From: CAYFFZ01 sp049976505
GTDB lineage: Archaea > Thermoproteota > Nitrososphaeria > Conexivisphaerales > UBA164
Direction of reading: 5' to 3'
Assembly: GCA_049976505.1 (NCBI GenBank)
Contig: JBMFIC010000003.1
Location: forward strand, 62,001-126,000
DNA length: 64,000 nucleotides
Within the stretch, counting starts at the first letter, position 1. Each line of letters opens with the position of its first letter. The notes under the pieces are model-generated. The model searched no databases, had not been told where the DNA came from, and saw only the letters and a program-made list of their open reading frames with translations. This document shows positions 42,760 to 50,948 of the stretch, in pieces. Position numbers and translations under genes: made by a program.

Positions 42760-44403
42760 ATGCCAGTAATACAGATATACAGGGAGAGGTTGGAGAGGCT
42801 TGTCCCTGGCCATACATACGAAGAGATAATCAAAGTTCTACCATACATAGGCGTTGATATAGAGGAGCAGACAAACGATTATGTCAGAATAGAGTACTCG
42901 CCAAACAGGCCGGACTTTGGAACTGACTATATGGTTGCGAGGGCCTTGAGGGGAATACTTGGAGACGAGCTGGGGATAAAGAGATGGAGCCCAGAAAAGG
43001 GCGACATCAGCGTCTTCGTGGACAAAAGCGTGGAGAGCGTTAGGCCATTTATAGCAGTTTTTGCCGCACGGGGGCTGAGTCTGGACGATGAATCCATAAG
43101 GCAACTGATTTCTTTGCAGGAGGATCTGCATCAGGGGTTAGGAAGGGGAAGGAAGAAGGTGGCGATCGGGCTGCATGATCTTTCACCAATAAGGTTTCCT
43201 CTAACTTACAGGGTCACAGGTCCAGAGCACAGGTTCATTCCCCTCAATTCTGACAGTGAAATGACTATAAAGGAGATGCTGGAGAACACGGAGCAGGGCC
43301 GTAAGTACGGGAGCCTCCTGAGCGGCTCATATCCTGTTATACTAGATAGCTCTGGGTTGACGCTATCAGTCCCGCCTATCATAAATGGAAATTACACAAG
43401 GCTCACCGTTAACACCAGGAACATGCTGGTTGACATAACGGGCACTGACGAAAGGGCGGTAAAGCTCGCTGCATCGGTTCTGGCAGAGACGCTCCATGAA
43501 ATGGGCTCAACTATTGTTGAGGGGGTAACCATATATCCTGATAGAAGAACGGTCGTAAGCCCTGATGTTTCAGAGAAAACGGTTAGGGTCAGTCCGAACA
43601 TGGTGAACTCGGTGCTTGGCCTAAGCCTGAGTCCTGATAAGGTCATCGAGGCGCTCAGAAGGTCTGGACTTGACGCGATCTATGACAACGGAGACCTTCT
43701 GGTTTCGGTCCCCCATTACAGGGGCGATATACTACATCCAGTTGATATAGCCGAGGAGGTGCTAATCGGATACGGTCTCTTTAATGTGGAGCCAGATCTC
43801 AACATATCGTTTTCAAAAGGGGAGCTGATGAGGGAGACAAGGCTATTAGAGCTCGTTAAAAGCTCAGCTATAGGGCTGGGATTTACCGAAGTAGTAAATC
43901 CTATGCTGGTTTCAGACGAGCTTCTCAGGACGTTTTCAGTTCAGGACAATGCGCTCATGACGGAGTTCTCTAAGAGCTCGGAGCACAACGCTCTTAGGAC
44001 GACGCTCTTCCCTGGATGCGTGAGGGTGATCTCAATAAATCAGAACGAACCTATGCCCAGAAGGATGTTTGAGGCGGGAGATGTGGTGTTTCTCAAGGAC
44101 GGAGCCCCTGTACAGCAGAGAAGGCTGTGCATGATTGAAGAAAAGGACAGGGCGAGCTTAACCGAAGCGAAATCGTACTTTGAGGCAATACTCAGAGCCA
44201 TGGTTCTTGACCCAGCAAGCGCGTCCTACGTTCCCACGAAAAGAAATTACGCGCTTAGAGCGTTCGAGATCAGATACTCTGGAAAGGTAGCTGGCGAAAC
44301 CTTCGAGGTAAATCCCGAACTGCTTGAAAAGCTGAAGATCAAAAACCCGGTAATAGTTCTTGAGATATATCTTGACGTTCTTCAGAGCTTTGTTCTGGCG
44401 TAG
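42760..44403 (+). CDS. pheT: Phenylalanyl-tRNA synthetase beta subunit
   Basis: 547 residues, archaeal/eukaryotic-type beta chain without the bacterial N-terminal tRNA-binding and C-terminal ferredoxin-like domains. YIGVDIEEQTNDYVRIEYSPNRPDFGTDYMVARALRG at the start, the B3/4 editing-type domain around EDLHQGLGRGRKKVAIGLHDL, then the B5 domain and the catalytic-like fold (NPMLVSDELLRTF, HNALRTTLFPGCVRVI). pheS is not in this window. The 3' end overlaps convergent aEF1-beta by 22 bases. Confidence 0.93.
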   Translation: MPVIQIYRERLERLVPGHTYEEIIKVLPYIGVDIEEQTNDYVRIEYSPNRPDFGTDYMVARALRGILGDELGIKRWSPEKGDISVFVDKSVESVRPFIAVFAARGLSLDDESIRQLISLQEDLHQGLGRGRKKVAIGLHDLSPIRFPLTYRVTGPEHRFIPLNSDSEMTIKEMLENTEQGRKYGSLLSGSYPVILDSSGLTLSVPPIINGNYTRLTVNTRNMLVDITGTDERAVKLAASVLAETLHEMGSTIVEGVTIYPDRRTVVSPDVSEKTVRVSPNMVNSVLGLSLSPDKVIEALRRSGLDAIYDNGDLLVSVPHYRGDILHPVDIAEEVLIGYGLFNVEPDLNISFSKGELMRETRLLELVKSSAIGLGFTEVVNPMLVSDELLRTFSVQDNALMTEFSKSSEHNALRTTLFPGCVRVISINQNEPMPRRMFEAGDVVFLKDGAPVQQRRLCMIEEKDRASLTEAKSYFEAILRAMVLDPASASYVPTKRNYALRAFEIRYSGKVAGETFEVNPELLEKLKIKNPVIVLEIYLDVLQSFVLA

Positions 44404-44648
44404 CTGACGGCGATAACTTCCACTTCGCTAACAAGCGGGTTGTTCTTCAGCTCCTCCTCCAGGGGATCAGTCCCGCCCTCAGCCTCATCCATTTCTATAT
44501 CTGCAATTATTGCGTTGAGCCCAAATGCTATGGGCTCTACGGTGTATCTTACAACCTTGAAATTCTTGATGCTGTTAATTATGTCTTCAGGCTTGGTCTC
44601 TATATCGTTTGGAAGTATCTTTATTCTTACAAGAACCTTATTTGGCAT
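44382..44648 (-). CDS. Translation elongation factor 1-beta (aEF1B)
   Basis: 88 residues, archaeal GDP-exchange factor for EF-1alpha: VLVRIKILPNDIETKPEDIINSIK, PIAFGLNAIIADIEMDEAEGGTDPLEEEL and VSEVEVIAV. AGGTGAT ribosome-binding site before ATG 44648. Second gene of a two-gene operon after a zinc-ribbon protein, a pairing common in archaea. Confidence 0.93.
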   Translation of the reverse strand: MPNKVLVRIKILPNDIETKPEDIINSIKNFKVVRYTVEPIAFGLNAIIADIEMDEAEGGTDPLEEELKNNPLVSEVEVIAVSYARTKL

Positions 44649-44658
44649 CGCTAATCAC

Positions 44659-44844
44659 CTAAGGCCCCTCAAACCCGCAGTTTTCACATTTATACGTTCT
44701 CACAAAGACCCTGCACTTTTCGCATCTCCAGATCGTCACCTTCCCGCAGTCGGGGCATATAAATCTTGTAAACTTCTCGTTAGGAGATATTGGTTTGTGA
44801 CAGCTTGTGCAGACTGGTAAACCTCTCTGAGCCAACCCAACCAT
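44659..44844 (-). CDS. Small zinc-ribbon RNA-binding protein (COG2888 type)
   Basis: 61 residues with four CxxC pairs: CTSC, CPDC, CEKC, CENC. This is the small archaeal multi-zinc-finger family usually encoded next to aEF1-beta, as here (10 bases apart). Predicted RNA or ribosome association; the exact function is unknown. Confidence 0.88.
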   Translation of the reverse strand: MVGLAQRGLPVCTSCHKPISPNEKFTRFICPDCGKVTIWRCEKCRVFVRTYKCENCGFEGP

Positions 44845-44921
44845 TTAAAACATATATAATTTTTAAGCGTTTCTGCCCTTTATCTCTGGCGATTTTGGCC
44901 ACCTTTGTCCAGGGGCCGCTT

Positions 44922-45368
44922 CTACTGAGAGCCGAGTGGCCTTTTTTCCTTTGAGATAACCCTTATCTCCGTTATTGCGGTGTTAGGGTACTGTCCGCTC
45001 TCATCCTTTTCATACTTTTTGACCATATCCCACACGTTCAGCAGCGCCACCGCAACCCCATAGAGCGCCTCCATCTCGACCCCAGTCTTCGCGTTTGCCT
45101 TTACCATTACCGTGACCATCACGCCGTCCTCAGCGAGATCACACTTAGCCTCCACGTACTCTATAGGTATTGGGTGGCAGAAGGCGATCGCGTGTGGAGT
45201 GTCCTTAACGGCTTCTACTGCCTTGACCTCAGCAATTGCAAGAGGGTCACCTTTTTCTACATTTTTATTTTTTATTCTAAAAATTGATTCTTTAGAAAGT
45301 TTTATGAAACCTCTTGCCACTGCAATCCTTTCGCTGACCTTCTTCTGAGATATATCCACGCTTCGCAT
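44922..45368 (-). CDS. moaC: Cyclic pyranopterin monophosphate synthase MoaC
   Basis: 148 residues. Second enzyme activity in molybdopterin formation, converting the MoaA product to cPMP. IAFCHPIPIEYVEAKCDL and VMVKANAKTGVEMEALYGVAVALLNVWDMVK are the family signatures. Starts MRSVDISQKKVSERIA, slightly shorter at the N-terminus than bacterial MoaC. No other cofactor genes are nearby. Divergent from the sdh operon. Confidence 0.93.
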   Translation of the reverse strand: MRSVDISQKKVSERIAVARGFIKLSKESIFRIKNKNVEKGDPLAIAEVKAVEAVKDTPHAIAFCHPIPIEYVEAKCDLAEDGVMVTVMVKANAKTGVEMEALYGVAVALLNVWDMVKKYEKDESGQYPNTAITEIRVISKEKRPLGSQ

Positions 45369-45462
45369 AATATATCAGTAGCATCCTATCAAATATTATA
45401 ACATTTTTTAATTTTAACGTAATAATAACAAATAAAAGCATGGCCCTGCAAAGGTATTGCGT

Positions 45463-47211
45463 ATGGAGACCCTGGACTACGACGTGGCTATCGTGGGCAC
45501 AGGGCTCGCGGGCCTCAGGACGGCTATAGAAATTCTGAGAAAGGATAAAGGCAGGCTCGGGATTAAGGTTGCTGTAATTTCAAAGATCTATCTTATGAGG
45601 AGCCACTCGGTTTCTGCTGAGGGCGGAACCTCAGCCGTCCTTTATCCTGAGGAGGGAGACAGCTTTGAGCTGATGGCATGGGATACGATAAAGGGCAGCG
45701 ACTTTCTGGCCGATCAGGATGCCGTGTGGAGGTTTGTTCATCTAGCGACTCAGGAGATAAGGCTCATAGAGAGGTGGGGAGTCCCATGGAACAGAAGGGA
45801 GGATGGAAGGATCGAGCAGAGGTGGTTTGGAGGCCTGAGCTTTCCGAGAGCTACATACGCTCAGGACAAGACCGGGTTCTTCGAGATGAGGGCCCTGTAT
45901 GACACTCTGCTCAAGTACGATAACTGGGACAGATTTGATGAGAACTTTGTCACCTCTGTGGTAATAGAGAACGGACAGTTCAAGGGGTTTACTGCAATAG
46001 ACCTCAGGACTGGAAACTTCAGATACTTCAGGGCCAAAGCCGGTGTAATAGCAACTGGAGGAGCGGGCCAGCTTTACCGAATAACCTCTATGGCCGCAAG
46101 CTCAACCGGAGACGGGTACGGAATAGCTTACAACGCAGGACTTCCGCTCAAGGATATGGAGTTCGTTCAGTTTCATCCAACGGGGCTTGTCCCTAGGGGC
46201 CTGCTGATCACCGAAGCAGCAAGAGGCGAAGGCGCGTATCTCATAAACAAGGATGGCGAGAGGTTCATGAAGAGATACGCACCAAGCAAGATGGAGCTTG
46301 CTCCCAGGGACATAGTCTCAAGGGCAATAATGAAGGAGATCATGGAGGGAAGAGGAATATATGATGAACGCAGCGGGCTTTATCACGTTTGGCTTGACAT
46401 GAGACATTTAGGAAAGGAGAGGATTGAGGAAAAGCTCCCGTTCATAAGAGAGATAGGCCTAAAGTATCTTGGCATAGACATAGTTGATCAGCCTCTTCCA
46501 ATAAGGCCTACGGTACACTATAACATGGGCGGAATTCACACGGATATAGACGGAAAGGTGCTCATGGCCGATGGAACACCTGTGAGAGGTCTTTGGGCAG
46601 CTGGAGAAGCAGCCTGCGTCAGCATACACGGGGCGAACAGGCTAGGATCAAATGGAACTAACGATTGCTTAGTATATGGCTACATAGTTGGCAATGATGT
46701 TTATAACTATATTGAAAGGGAAAGGCCCCAGTACCCGGATCAGCCCAGGGCAGCTCTTTCAGCGGAGGAGGACAGGATCTTCGGGAAGATCCTGGGAAGA
46801 GAGACCGGCGGAGAGGACGTGTATCAGCTGAGAAATGAGCTAAAGGACACCATGGAAAGATACGTTCACGTGTACAGGACCGGCTCTGAGCTTGAAAAGG
46901 CCGTCGTCAAGATAAAGGAGCTAAAGGAGAGATACAAGAACATAAGACTTACGGACAGAGGCAGGACGTTCAACTACAACCTCCAGCACGCGCTTGAGCT
47001 GGGCTTCATGCTAGACATAGCTCACGTCATAGCGCAGGGGGCCCTGCTCAGAACTGAGAGCAGGGGAGCTCACGCAAGGCTTGACTATCCGAATAGGGAT
47101 GATGAGCACTGGCTGAAGCACACGATAGCGCTCAGATCTGACGGCGAGCCAAGCTTTTCGTACATACCTGTAAGAATTACCATGTGGAAGCCGGTGGCGA
47201 GGGTGTATTAA
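45463..47211 (+). CDS. sdhA: Succinate dehydrogenase flavoprotein subunit
   Basis: 582 residues. Oxidises succinate to fumarate. GTGLAGLRTAIE FAD loop, MRSHSVSAEGGTSAVL with the His that carries covalent FAD, FHPTGLVPRGLLITEAARGEGAYL near 240, HYNMGGIHTD, and RLGSNGTNDCLVYG. ATG 45463 chosen because TATA-like AAATAAAAGC is about 27 nt upstream. First gene of sdhABCD, two bases from sdhB. Confidence 0.94.
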   Translation: METLDYDVAIVGTGLAGLRTAIEILRKDKGRLGIKVAVISKIYLMRSHSVSAEGGTSAVLYPEEGDSFELMAWDTIKGSDFLADQDAVWRFVHLATQEIRLIERWGVPWNRREDGRIEQRWFGGLSFPRATYAQDKTGFFEMRALYDTLLKYDNWDRFDENFVTSVVIENGQFKGFTAIDLRTGNFRYFRAKAGVIATGGAGQLYRITSMAASSTGDGYGIAYNAGLPLKDMEFVQFHPTGLVPRGLLITEAARGEGAYLINKDGERFMKRYAPSKMELAPRDIVSRAIMKEIMEGRGIYDERSGLYHVWLDMRHLGKERIEEKLPFIREIGLKYLGIDIVDQPLPIRPTVHYNMGGIHTDIDGKVLMADGTPVRGLWAAGEAACVSIHGANRLGSNGTNDCLVYGYIVGNDVYNYIERERPQYPDQPRAALSAEEDRIFGKILGRETGGEDVYQLRNELKDTMERYVHVYRTGSELEKAVVKIKELKERYKNIRLTDRGRTFNYNLQHALELGFMLDIAHVIAQGALLRTESRGAHARLDYPNRDDEHWLKHTIALRSDGEPSFSYIPVRITMWKPVARVY

Positions 47212-47212
47212 A

Positions 47213-48022
47213 ATGAAGGTCAGAATAAGAAGGTTCGACGGCCAAAAGGAATGGTGGCAGGATTACGAGGTTGAGGCAAAGCCCTTCACAACCGTCCTTG
47301 ACATCTTAAACTACATAAGGGAGAACCTTGATCACACGCTGGCATACCGGCATTCATGCCAGATGGGCTCATGCGGCTCATGCGGGGTCGTTATAAACGG
47401 AAAGCCTGCCCTTGCATGTCAGACAAGGGTTGGAGAACTTAAGACCGACACCCTGAGGATCGAGCCCCTGTACAACTACAGGGTAATAAGAGATCTCGTG
47501 GTCGATCTCACGGACTTCGTCAATAAGCACAGGTCTGTGAAACCATGGATGATAAGGAAGAATCCCCAGGAGCTAGAAGAAGCGCCTAGCGAGTTTAAGG
47601 TCACTCCGCAACAGAACCTAACATTCATTCAGTTCGACTACTGCATCATGTGCGGTGTTTGTCTCGCTGCATGTCCTACCGTCGCAATAGATCCTCTGTT
47701 CCTCGGCCCGCAGGCTCTCGCGCAGGCCTACAGATACATAGCTGATCCAAGAGATGAAGGGCTAGAGGACAGGATAGACGTGCTTGACGATTCGCATGGA
47801 GTCTGGAGATGTCACTTTGCGGGAGCATGTAGCTACGTGTGTCCAAAGGGTGTTGACCCTGCGAAGGCCATCCAGTACCTCAAGAAGGAGATATTAAAGT
47901 TCAGGCTCCTGGGTAAGAAAAAGAAGGCCGTACCTCCTGCCGAAATAGTTCAGAAGGAGCCGCCGCCGAACGCTCCCAAGCCGCCCCCATTTGACTTTAA
48001 GTTTGAGGGAGGTGTTGAGTGA
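47213..48022 (+). CDS. sdhB: Succinate dehydrogenase iron-sulfur subunit
   Basis: 269 residues with three cluster-binding sites: 2Fe-2S HSCQMGSCGSCGVVINGKPALAC near 60, 4Fe-4S CIMCGVCLAACP near 145, and the third in CHFAGACSYVCPKGVDP near 205. The first triad of the second part lies in the usual position; the C-terminus is a Pro-rich tail (KEPPPNAPKPPPF) not seen in most relatives. Transfers electrons from SdhA to the membrane anchors. Confidence 0.94.
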   Translation: MKVRIRRFDGQKEWWQDYEVEAKPFTTVLDILNYIRENLDHTLAYRHSCQMGSCGSCGVVINGKPALACQTRVGELKTDTLRIEPLYNYRVIRDLVVDLTDFVNKHRSVKPWMIRKNPQELEEAPSEFKVTPQQNLTFIQFDYCIMCGVCLAACPTVAIDPLFLGPQALAQAYRYIADPRDEGLEDRIDVLDDSHGVWRCHFAGACSYVCPKGVDPAKAIQYLKKEILKFRLLGKKKKAVPPAEIVQKEPPPNAPKPPPFDFKFEGGVE

Positions 48023-48480
48023 TGGTGGAGGAAAACAAGAGGTATAAGGCAGGGCTTCTGAGGAGCCTTTGGCCACATGGCTTTAACGTGGAGAGGTATA
48101 CCTACACTCTGCACAGGATAACCGGCGTAATTCTGGCACTTTACCTGATTGCCCACGTATTTGAGATCTTCCACGTGGCACTTGGACCCGCAGCATGGCA
48201 GCAGACGCTGCAGGAGCTCAGCAGCCTCGGCATATTTGAAAAGATAGGGCTATGGATAATAGCAGGATCAGCTCTATATCATGGAGCGAATGGGCTCAGA
48301 CTGATACTAAACGAGGCTTTTGGTATGCTTCTGGGCAAGCCCGTTCTTCCGGAGTATCCCTACACGCCTACGTCGCTCAGCAGAAACCAGAAGATAGCCA
48401 TATACACCTTAACCGCTATAGTAGTGATCCTGTGGATATGGGCCGGGCTTTACCTGCTGGAGGGACTGGGCATAGTTTGA
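48022..48480 (+). CDS. sdhC: Succinate dehydrogenase membrane anchor C
   Basis: 152 residues, three membrane helices. TLHRITGVILALYLIAHVFEIFHV at the first helix and LYHGANGLRLILNEAFG at the second carry the His positions expected of haem b ligands and the classical SdhC signature. ATG 48022 chosen (TGATG overlap with sdhB, GGGAGGTG eight bases upstream) over GTG 48019. Not the Cys-rich anchor type of Sulfolobales. Confidence 0.88.
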   Translation: MVEENKRYKAGLLRSLWPHGFNVERYTYTLHRITGVILALYLIAHVFEIFHVALGPAAWQQTLQELSSLGIFEKIGLWIIAGSALYHGANGLRLILNEAFGMLLGKPVLPEYPYTPTSLSRNQKIAIYTLTAIVVILWIWAGLYLLEGLGIV

Positions 48481-48491
48481 GGTGGTGAGAG

Positions 48492-48845
48492 ATGCCGGGC
48501 CAGTATAGCCTGTTAAAGGAGTCATGGAACATGGTCCTGATGTACGCCCTGGCACTGATAATGATATTCGTGCTGACCTTCCACCTTCTGCTCGTGAGCC
48601 CCCTGACCGGAAGAACGTTTGATGAGACCCTCACCTACTCCTTTGTTCTGCACAATCTCACCTACTACAGAATAGTGTTCGGGATTCTCCTTTACGCCGC
48701 TGTCATTCACGGAATGAACGGCCTCAGGATAGTTCTGATAGAATGGCTTCACGTGAGAAAGTACCAGTGGGCAGTGAACCTTCTCATCGTAATTCTTATC
48801 GCTGTGCTCCTGGCGCTTGGCACGTACACCCTCGTGGTTCTGTAA
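48492..48845 (+). CDS. sdhD: Succinate dehydrogenase membrane anchor D
   Basis: 117 residues, three membrane helices, with YRIVFGILLYAAVIHGMNGLRIVLIEWLHV carrying the second haem-ligand His. GGTGGTGAG ribosome-binding site before the ATG. Last gene of the operon; sucC starts 48 bases on in the same direction. Confidence 0.87.
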   Translation: MPGQYSLLKESWNMVLMYALALIMIFVLTFHLLLVSPLTGRTFDETLTYSFVLHNLTYYRIVFGILLYAAVIHGMNGLRIVLIEWLHVRKYQWAVNLLIVILIAVLLALGTYTLVVL

Positions 48846-48893
48846 AAGCAGGAATCATTAAATTTTTTAATCGCTCAGTCCAAGAGTAAAGCT

Positions 48894-49997
48894 ATGGTGG
48901 ACCTTCTCGAGCACGAGGGCAAAAGGATCTTCAAGAAATATGGAATTCCTGTCCCTGAGTTCAGGGTTATAAGGAGCGAGAAGGAGGTCCCAGATTTTAA
49001 TGAAAAGATGGTGATAAAGGCACAGGTGCCAACAGGTGGAAGAGGGAAGAAGGGGGGAGTAAAAATAGTGAACAACAGGGAGGAGGCCATAGCGGCAATC
49101 CAGGAGATCAGGCAGATAGATTTTAACGGATACAGGGCTAGACGATTCATTCTTGAAAAGGCATACGATATTAAAAAGGAGCTGTACGTGAGCATTACCC
49201 TTGACCGAAGCGTAGAGCTGCCTGTTCTACTTGCATCAGCCGAAGGTGGCGTAGACATAAACTCTGTTCCGGCCGAAAAGATACTGAAGAAGCCCATCAA
49301 TCCCTTCGTTGGGGTAACCGATTATATGAAACGGGAGGCAGCAGCATTTCTTGGGCTTGATGGCGAAAACGCAAAGACCCTAGGAAAAATAATTTCAGGT
49401 CTTTACAGGATTTATGATGAGCTTGACGCCTCCCTTGCCGAAATAAACCCACTGGCGCTGACCTCAGAAGGCCTTGTGGCTCTTGACTCAAAAATCTCAA
49501 TCGAGGACGACGCGCTGTTCAGGCATCCAGACGTACCGGTCAGGTACTTCGGGATGGACAAGATAGAAGTGGAGGCCAAGAAGAAGGGCCTTTCCTTTGT
49601 GAGGCTGGAGGGCGACATAGGCATAATAGCCAACGGAGCAGGGCTTAACATGGCAACTATAGATCTTATAGCGCAGGCAGGAGGAAAGCCTGCAAACTTC
49701 TTCGACCTCGGGGGCACCGATGATCCGCAGAAGGTTATACAGGCAATAGAGCTGGCTTCCAAGGTCACCAACAAGGTTCTATTTGTGAACATATTTGGCG
49801 GAGTGACGAGGTGCGATACAGTTGCAAACGGTATAGTCCAGGCTATAAAGCAGCTGAATCCGAAGTTCAAGCTTGTAGTGAGAATCAGGGGAGCCAACGA
49901 GGAGGAGGGAAGAAGAATACTGAACGAAAACGGCATAGACTCCATGCTGAATCTTGATGAAGCTGTTCGCAGGGTTGTTGAGCTGGCAGGTGAGTGA
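48894..49997 (+). CDS. sucC: Succinyl-CoA synthetase beta subunit
   Basis: 367 residues. ATP-grasp subunit: DLLEHEGKRIFKKYGIPVPEF at the start, VIKAQVPTGGRGKKGGVKI, ASAEGGVDI, LAEINPLALTSEGLVALDSKI, and C-terminal FFDLGGTDDPQKVIQAIELA and VNIFGGVTRCDTVANGIVQA. Couples succinyl-CoA hydrolysis to nucleotide triphosphate formation in the TCA cycle. Confidence 0.95.
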   Translation: MVDLLEHEGKRIFKKYGIPVPEFRVIRSEKEVPDFNEKMVIKAQVPTGGRGKKGGVKIVNNREEAIAAIQEIRQIDFNGYRARRFILEKAYDIKKELYVSITLDRSVELPVLLASAEGGVDINSVPAEKILKKPINPFVGVTDYMKREAAAFLGLDGENAKTLGKIISGLYRIYDELDASLAEINPLALTSEGLVALDSKISIEDDALFRHPDVPVRYFGMDKIEVEAKKKGLSFVRLEGDIGIIANGAGLNMATIDLIAQAGGKPANFFDLGGTDDPQKVIQAIELASKVTNKVLFVNIFGGVTRCDTVANGIVQAIKQLNPKFKLVVRIRGANEEEGRRILNENGIDSMLNLDEAVRRVVELAGE

Positions 49998-49999
49998 AT

Positions 50000-50875
50000 A
50001 TGGCGATAATAGTAACTGAAAAGGATCTTCCCGTTATCGTTCAGGGAATAACTGGCCATCAGGGCAGCTTCCACGCTGTGCAGATGAAGGCCTTTGGAAC
50101 AAACGTAGTAGGAGGCGTGACACCGGGCAAAGGGGGCACGAGCGTCGGTGGCATTCCGGTCTTCGACTCAGTAAAGGAGGCGGTCGCTAAAACTGGTGCA
50201 AGGGCTTCGGTGGTCTTCGTTCCTGCCCCCTACGCGCCGGATGCTGTAATAGAGGCCATAGATGCAGGCATAAAGCTAGTGGTCATTATAACAGAGCACA
50301 TACCATTTCACGACATGACGAAGCTTAAGCTCTATGCGAAGCTGATGGGTGCAAGGATAGTAGGTCCAAACGGTCCTGGAATAACTTCAGTTGGGATAGC
50401 GAAGCTTGGCATAATGCCTAATTCGATATTCAGAAAGGGTCCGGTAGGGGTTGTTTCGAGAAGCGGCACGCTCACTTACGAGATAGTAAACACTATTTCA
50501 GAATCGGGCCTTGGGGAGACAACAGTGATCGGCATAGGAGGCGATCAGATAGTCGGAACGACCATGCAGGAGGCGGTGAGGATGTTCGAGAAGGACGATG
50601 AAACGAAGGCCATAGTTGTGGTTGGGGAGATCGGGGGAACGGCGGAGGAGGAGACGGCTGAAATCATAAAGAATGAGGTCAGCAAACCAGTTGTTGCTTT
50701 CATAGCAGGAAGGTTCGCTCCGCCTGGAAAGAGGATGGGCCACGCAGGCGCCATCATAACGGGAAACAGGGGGACGGCCCAGAGCAAGATACAGGCCTTC
50801 CAGGAAGCGGGAGTAAGCGTTGCGAGCAGGCCATCTGAAATCCCGGTGCTCATCAAGCAGAAGCTAGGTCTTTGA
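50000..50875 (+). CDS. sucD: Succinyl-CoA synthetase alpha subunit
   Basis: 291 residues. VQGITGHQGSFHAVQMKAFGTNVVGGVTPGKGG CoA-binding domain, GPNGPGITSV, SRSGTLTYEIV and the phospho-His region MGHAGAIITGNRGTAQSKIQAFQEAGV near 245. ATG 50000 preferred (AGGTGAG five bases upstream); GTG 49994 would overlap the sucC stop. Confidence 0.95.
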   Translation: MAIIVTEKDLPVIVQGITGHQGSFHAVQMKAFGTNVVGGVTPGKGGTSVGGIPVFDSVKEAVAKTGARASVVFVPAPYAPDAVIEAIDAGIKLVVIITEHIPFHDMTKLKLYAKLMGARIVGPNGPGITSVGIAKLGIMPNSIFRKGPVGVVSRSGTLTYEIVNTISESGLGETTVIGIGGDQIVGTTMQEAVRMFEKDDETKAIVVVGEIGGTAEEETAEIIKNEVSKPVVAFIAGRFAPPGKRMGHAGAIITGNRGTAQSKIQAFQEAGVSVASRPSEIPVLIKQKLGL

Positions 50876-50948
50876 AGCGGGCACGCTGTTTTATTCTGAA
50901 GGCTTCTGGGCAAAAGTTTAAATTAGTTGACTTGCGTGGTTATTTAGA

